Origin: Carnegiea gigantea
Lineage: Eukaryota; Streptophyta; Magnoliopsida; Caryophyllales; Cactaceae
Reading direction: 5' to 3'
NCBI GenBank assembly: GCA_029747015.1
Contig: JAKOGI010002255.1
Coordinates: 15,001-79,000 of the forward strand
DNA length: 64,000 bases
Part shown: positions 57,788 to 64,000 of the stretch, in pieces
Position numbering within the stretch: position 1 is the stretch's first letter
How the letters are laid out: each line of letters opens with the position of its first letter
The notes under the pieces: generated by a model
What the model saw: only the letters and a program-made list of their open reading frames with translations
The model's database searches: none
What the model was told of the DNA's origin: nothing
Made by a program: the position numbers and the translations under genes

Positions 57788-59927
57788 CAGGGGCGGAGCC
57801 ACGGTGGGGTCAATCGACCCCGCTTAAAACAAAAATATCTGTTAGTTAAATTAAAAAAATAAATAAGAGATATATATAATTTGTGATCTGCCCAATTGCA
57901 TGAAAGAAAGATTACTCTGATGGTGGGAAGGGTATGGAACTTTGGCTGGCACTCCACATGCGTCCCAAGTTCGAGCCTTGCGGCTGGCATATGCATTCAC
58001 AAGCTATCTTTTGTTTTTTTTGGCCCAAGTTTCGAATTAACATCTGTTAGTAAAATTTTTTTTAAAAAAAATAACATATATACCTAATTTGTGAGGGACT
58101 AGTTGCATCAAAAGAAGGTTGTTGTGGTAACAGAGTGGGCATAGAACTGTGACTGAGCATCCCTCTCTTTGTCTCGGGTTCGAATTTTGCTATTGGCATT
58201 TACATTCACAAGCTCTCTCTCTCTCTTTTTTCTTTTTTTTTTTGGGCCCAAGTTTTGGACTAAATTCTGCGAGACTCTCCCCTTCCCCTCACCGATTTGA
58301 ATTTTGAAGGTACAAACTCTAAAACCCTAGATAATTTTCATTTTCATTTTTCTTTGTCAAATTTTTGATTGTTTACCCTTTAATTATTTAGAGGGCATTT
58401 GGTCTAATTTTTAGAAAATTATTTTTCTTAAAAGTAGTTTCTCTAAAAGCTGTTTTCGAAAAAATTATAAAATGTTTGGCCTAACTTATTGCATAACTGT
58501 TTTATCAATTGGGATTGTTTGGCCTTGCTTTTAGAAGAGATTTTTTTTTGGTTTTTAGTTTTATTTGCATTGCCTTTTTTTCCTTTGTGTTATGATTCTT
58601 ATTTTAAGTCTTACTTTTTGCCCAAATTTATTCATTTATCAATCTTATGTCAACTTATTTTTATCTTCACTGAAGTATAACACTGCCCATTTTCATAGCT
58701 ATCAATTTTTATGTGTCTACTTTGGAAACAACATTACATATATCAAAAAAGAATTTTATAACTAAAATATAAGATTCAAAATAAAACCTTGTGAATTAAT
58801 CGCCCATTAAAAAAAAAAAAAACACGGTATAAAACAATGTACTACATATCTTATCTCGATTGGAGAATTATCCAAGGATCTTATACATTGTGACACAGTG
58901 AAATGGATTGTTATAGTGCCTACACAATATATTTGACGAGATCAACAAGAATATTTCTAATTAAGCCATGAGAAATGAAGGACCAACGGCACTGCTCAAC
59001 TTATTAATTAATCTGATAATGATTACTTGTTTGCTCTCTGTCTCCATCCAAACACCCCCCAACTAAATTCAAAATAAAGAATTCTAGCCAAGCGGAATTA
59101 GCTATTGGATCAAAAAAATGGCAACTAAAGTTCGGAGACTTCGAACCCATTTTCGATGAAGCAAAGCCAGAGTGGGAAGCTAATCAATACTATGAATTAA
59201 TTATAATGTGGATTTCATTTGTCTTTTGAGTCTTTGCCGTTGATTTTCTCACCTCCCATTTTATGCTATTGATGTTATTCTCCTAATCAAGATGTTACTG
59301 ATAATCCCTCTCCCCCTCTCCCCCTCTTTGCGAACAATTATCTACAACACCGATTTAATTCCCAATTGAGGAGAGAGAAGGGAATCTAGGAGACTAAATG
59401 TGTGGCGTGGGTATATATAGGTATTTTACGGGATTGGTTTCAATTTTTAGGGGCATAATTGTCTAGAAGAAAACTTTCATTAACAATCTCCGTGTTTATC
59501 GAGTGCGGGTCGCAAGAAATGAGAATCCAAAGCAGCAAAATGTTGCTTCTGCTTATGGAGTGATTTTTACATAAAACTGCTTTTGGGAAACAATTTTTGT
59601 TTTTCAAAAACACAGGTGTTTAGCCTAATTTCAACTTTTGGACTCTAAAAACACTTTAAAAATCTAGGCCAAACACCCACTTAGATAGTTAGATTAGTTT
59701 TAATTGTTGAAATCATTTGATAAAATTGACTATAAATCATTTGCCAATTTTAATTGTATGCGGTGTTCAATTCGACTATTCTCTTCTGATTAGTTATAAT
59801 TATTAAATATCCTTCACTTGCCTAATTAAATCTTTTTTGTCTAATTGAAAATACAAAGATATTTCAAAAAATTGGCTACTGAATCGTTCAAGCCCGACCC
59901 CGCTTGAATTAATTTCTGGATTCGCCA

Positions 59928-59930
<3 letters not shown>
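57788..59930. mobile_element. hAT-like element inserted in an (AT)n array
   Basis: The left end is CAGGGGCGGAGCCACGG. The right end, reversed, is CAGTGGCGAATCCAGAAA. CAGGGGCGGAGCCA-type ends are typical of plant hAT elements. Just inside both ends are GACCCCGCTT-like sequences. The flanking octamers TATCTATA (57780-57787) and TGTATATA (59931-59938) match at six of eight positions inside simple repeats. No transposase is visible. The interior has two similar ~115-bp stretches in the same orientation (57845-57975 and 58065-58205, each with TTTGTGA and a TGGCATxTxCATTCACAAGCT end) and a nested pair of inverted ends (58388 and 59680). Confidence 0.7.
58388..59680. mobile_element. Possible nested MITE-like element
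   Basis: The left end is GGGCATTTGGTCTAATTTTT. The right end, reversed, is GGGTGTTTGGCCTAGATTTT, a good imperfect inverted repeat. A convincing target duplication is not visible. Inside, 59340-59460 holds a CT-rich, TATA-containing stretch (minus strand CCTATATATACCC), and 59090-59200 holds a short open plus-strand stretch (WQLKFGDFEPIFDEAKPEWE) that looks coding but which I cannot assign. Confidence 0.45.
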
Positions 59931-60289
<359 letters not shown>

Positions 60290-60290
<1 letters not shown>

Positions 60291-61440
60291 GTAAGATTTC
60301 TTAACCTCCTTTACACTTTAGCACTTTAATTTTACAGATTAAAGTTTGAGGTTTAGTACATAAGAATAAGGGTTTAGGGTTTTCAAGAGTCAGTGTTAGG
60401 GTTTGGGGTCTAGTGCTACAACTTAACTTCTGAAAGCCTTAAGTCTTAAGAATTAAGGTTTAGGGTTTACATTTACCTTTTGTGGTTTGGGGCTTGGTTT
60501 GTTGAATATACATGTCCGGATCTAACAAGAAAGTATTTAGGGTTTGGGGTTGAGCATTTAAGGATTGCCCAGAATCTTAAATGCTAAACCCTTTAACCTT
60601 AGATGATAAAAGCAAAACCCTAGATTGTTAAATCCTGACGCCTAAACCATGATATAAAGTTATAAATGCCAAACCCTTAAGCTTAAAAACTAAACCTAAA
60701 AGCCAATATCATAAAAACTAATTCCTAAATCTTAAATATTCATAACTTGCTATTCTATCCTAGAAAGTGGTAATCTACCTAAGTTAACCTAGGTATATGT
60801 ATTTCCCCAATATTGTAGATCCAATTCATATGCACATACATATATGTAGACACATATGTATGTGTGTGTGTGTGTGTATGCTACTCAGGTATAATGAAGT
60901 TTTGTGTAGGAAGAGTAAAATGAGGTGATCAATAGGTCTAGTTTTAGTGATCAATAATAATAGCTTATCATAGACACATATTGAGAAAATTATATATACT
61001 AAACAACACAGATATAAACAATTGCCTCCAAGATAGTTTACAATGATATATGTTTTGCTTGAAACTTAGGGTTGAACAGTAAATCATAAGTCTATATTAA
61101 ACCCTAAACCTTACGCAATAATAAATGTTGAACCCTCTACACTAAATGTTAAAACAAACACGTGATGCTAAGCTCCTTGCCAAGTCAGCAAGATTAACCC
61201 GGCTTATTGACAAGGAGAATTGGGTTAGCATGTTAGAACAAGCTGGATTAGCCCTCTAAATTTTGCCTACCAAGTGCCTCATCAAATTTTGCAATGCTAA
61301 ACCATAAACGTTTAATGTTAGACCCTAGAATTGGATACTTGAACATTTAGCTCCAAACCCTAACCCGATTCAATATAAGCGTTTAAACTGAGGCCAATAC
61401 AGTTACCTTACATCTTAAATGCTACATGTGTATGTATACA
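60290..61440. repeat. Region rich in degenerate telomere-like motifs
   Basis: Many variants of TTTAGGG / AAACCCTAA appear on both strands without a clean tandem array, for example near 60365-60470, 60540, 60585-60680 and 61100-61380. No coding sequence. A short (GT)n run lies at 60860-60878. Confidence 0.7.
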
Positions 61441-61444
61441 TACA

Positions 61445-61678
61445 CACACCCAAGTCTCTGAATTATAATCAATGGTTTTAGGCTCTAAGTTGTATGGTAA
61501 ACCTTATGCATGCTTCATTTTCTCAATATGATGTGCATAATAATATATTATCATATCTCAAAAAATATAATTGAGTTAACCCAGGTTATCCTACATAGGA
61601 TTTCAAGTTAGCGCATGTGTGTTTGTGTATGTGTATATATATATACAAATATATATACATATATATATATAGATATAT

Positions 61679-61744
<66 letters not shown>

Positions 61745-61923
61745 CCTAGCCCTTGAATTACAATAAAAGTTTTTAGATTCTAAGTTTTAGAGTAAACCTT
61801 TTGTGTGCTTCATTTTCTTAGCATGTCGTATATAATAATATATTATCATATCCTAAAAAATATAATTGAGTTAACCCAACTTCTCCTGCATTCAGGTTAG
61901 CGCATATGCATGTGTGTGTGTGT

Positions 61924-61964
<41 letters not shown>

Positions 61965-62040
61965 TATACATATACATATACATACGTAAATGCATATGCA
62001 CACACATACGCGTGCACACGGTGGGGGAGGGGAGATATCC
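61445..62040 (+). repeat. Two further composite units (B-A-microsatellite)
   Basis: Unit two has module B at 61450-61545, a TATATTATCATATC link with AAAATATAATTGAGTTAACC, module A to 61615, then a (TATA)n/(GT)n array (61616-61743). Unit three repeats this at 61743-61910, followed by a (GT)n/(CA)n array (61910-62010). The two units are about 300 bp apart. Confidence 0.85.
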
Positions 62041-62105
62041 ATAAAAATTTACCTAGTTAACGATGGTTGTTCTGCACATACTTTTAGGATAACTTATATG
62101 GACAG

Positions 62106-62201
62106 ATGCATATAGTGCGTGTGTGTGTTTGTGTGTGTGTAAACATATATACATATATGCATACATGCATACATATATACATACATACATACATACATAC
62201 A

Positions 62202-62289
<88 letters not shown>

Positions 62290-62530
62290 GACACACACAC
62301 ACACAAAAACCTAAAAACCTATAAGGGATAACATGGTTTAATTTAATTAGATTTTATGGGATATGATGATATATTATTATTATTATACATACCATGTTGA
62401 GAAAATGAGGCGCACGTAAGGTTTATCCTAAACATTAATTGTCATTGGACAATTAGGATTTAGGTTTGAGAATAACTAATTCTTAAAGCCTAAAAACTTT
62501 TATTATAATTTAATGATTGGGGTTAAGGGT
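62106..62530 (-). repeat. Inverted composite unit with (ACAT)n and (AT)n
   Basis: A compound microsatellite, (GT)n, then (ATAC)n at about 62160-62229, then (AT)n to 62286, precedes module B in inverse orientation: ATGTTGAGAAAATGAGGCGC, GTAAGGTTTATCC, and CCTAAAAACTTTTATTATAA near 62490. It forms an inverted arrangement with unit three. Confidence 0.8.
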
Positions 62531-64000
62531 TTAGGGTTTAGGTCTATAGATGAGGTATTGATTTGGAGGTTCGCTTGTGCACTTTGTGATTTGGGAGTTG
62601 AGGTTTATAGTACATTTTGACATTCTGATTGTTTAAAAATTAAATGGTTAGGGTTCCCAAACATTTGTTATTTAGGATCACAGTTTAGGGTTTTAGGCTC
62701 CAGGGTTTGGTTTTAGGGTTAGGGTTAAAGGGCTTAGCATTTAAGATGTAATGTAAGAGTTTTGTGCTCAACTTAAACGTGATACCCTAAATATTAACTC
62801 GTAATTCTACCCCATAGATTACAAAAACTTACCCTAAATATTAAATGCTAACTCAACCCTTAGATTACAAAGGCTTGCCCTAAACATTAGATGCTTATAT
62901 TGAACTGGAATTAGGCTTAGGGTTAAATGCTCAAGTATCAAGTTTTCGGGCTTTAGATTAAATGTTAAGGGTTCAGCATATGCACAATTTAGTGAGGGAC
63001 TTGGCAAGGAAAATTTGGAGGGGTTAGCCAAGTTATCCTAATATACTAACCCAAGTTATCCTAGTGGTGAACTGATGTTAACCATATGCTGTATAAATTG
63101 ACGAGTATAACATATATATGTTAACTTGAAAAATATGATATGAACAACCTGGGTTAGCTGAAGTAGATTTTCAGGAATACAGATATACATTTTTTTATAT
63201 TAAGCTTTTGGGTGGATTAAGGTTTAGAGATTAAAAGTCAGTCTTTAGGCACCATTGATATCTTATAAAATCAAATCATACAATAACATATATAAACATC
63301 AGTATCTTATGAGTTATAATGTTAACTCACCACCACGGATTATATATTGATCATAAATTAGAGTTTTTTTCATATAATAAAAAAAAATTTAAAATTGCTA
63401 AAAACTAGCTCCAAATCTTTAGCTCCCCTCCTCCAAAAAAATACGTCCCCATCCTCTCTATAATTATTGCATTTCTTTTTTTCTGCTGGGTTGTAAATAA
63501 TATATTTTAAGAATAGTTCAATGCTTTTTTTAAAAGAATTTAATAAAGAGAGAAGAAAAAGGAAATGCAAATAGCATGTCCCTCTAATTAGTTTAATTAT
63601 AATAAAGCCTATCTATATACTTTTTTGAAAAAAAATCTAGCTATCTTGATTCAAGAAACAAAACCTATTTGCAATTGGAGGCTAATGAATGAATTTATTC
63701 TATTTTAAAAATTGACTTAAATTAACCCAAGTAATTAAATTTACAGTTTGATGCTAACATATATCCATGGCTTTTAACTACTACATGGGGCACAAGTATT
63801 TACGATTGAGGTTTAGGATTTAGGGTTTTGCCCTCTTGATTTAGTGTTTGGATTTTCATCATATATTTTTTTCATTCAAGTAAGAAATCACCAAAACTAA
63901 AAAAACAAAATTTTAAATGAATAATGTCAAATGATAATTTTATTTAAATTAGAGATTTATCTAAAGTCATATAACAAAACTTAACAGTTTTTTTAACAGA
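62531..64000. other. AT-rich tail with telomere-like motifs
   Basis: Clusters of TTTAGGGTT / AACCCTTA variants lie at 62520-62960 and 63810-63850. Degenerate pieces of module A (AACCCAAGTTATCCTA near 63048, and inverted AACCTGGGTTAGCTGAAG near 63147) recur. No gene seen. Confidence 0.6.

Overview
This window looks like nuclear DNA from a flowering plant, probably a eudicot. It is almost entirely transposable elements, many nested inside one another. I see plant-type Copia, Gypsy and Athila-like retrotransposons, an L1-like LINE, two CACTA elements, a PIF/Harbinger element, hAT elements, long (AT)n/(TG)n arrays, and degenerate AAACCCTAA-type (plant telomere-like) motifs. I found no intact host gene. 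The host-like coding sequences are broken fragments; the clearest is a GH3 beta-xylosidase piece carried inside a CACTA transposon.

Layout. 1-5744: Copia elements on the minus strand arranged as [internal]-LTR-[internal]-LTR, so two internal regions share the LTR at 609-885. 5835-9560: a degenerate L1-like LINE on the plus strand (ORF1 zinc knuckle, endonuclease, RT, zf-RVT). 10073-10436: a Gypsy gag scrap, cut by a solo LTR (10437-18072) with a perfect 5-bp target-site duplication (TTTAT). That LTR is split by a 3.0-kb non-autonomous CACTA (14793-17825, TSD CTA) carrying host gene fragments. 18621-19939: a possible Athila-type solo LTR. 19987-22729: a minus-strand PIF/Harbinger element (transposase, then the Myb/SANT ORF1). 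Its ORF1 start codon was hit by an Athila-like, non-autonomous LTR element (22733-29746, TSD ATATT), so the Harbinger promoter side continues at 29752-32400. 32660-35466: a second, minus-strand copy of the Athila-like family, with a 515-bp hAT element in its LTR (8-bp TSD ATCGTCGC).

35467-41700: old Gypsy remnants and unassigned AT-rich DNA. 42066-45680: a tandem array of ~660-700-bp units, each containing three related ~170-bp sub-monomers plus a spacer, which resembles a higher-order repeat. 46020-49800: AT-rich DNA with microsatellites and one unexplained, more GC-rich coding-like block (49216-49660). 49862-57000: a 7.1-kb CACTA element with both TNPD-like and TNPA-like genes, TSD ATC, inserted into a ~155-bp tandem repeat. 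57610-62530: a composite repeat made of two short modules joined by a microsatellite, present several times; one copy is split by a 2.1-kb hAT-like element (57788-59930). The last 1.5 kb is AT-rich with telomere-like motifs.

All element boundaries were found by eye from terminal repeats, primer sites and target duplications. The solo LTR, both CACTA elements, the first Athila-like element and the small hAT have exactly matching target duplications, so those boundaries are the most secure. Family assignments rest on recognised motifs and not on database searches.
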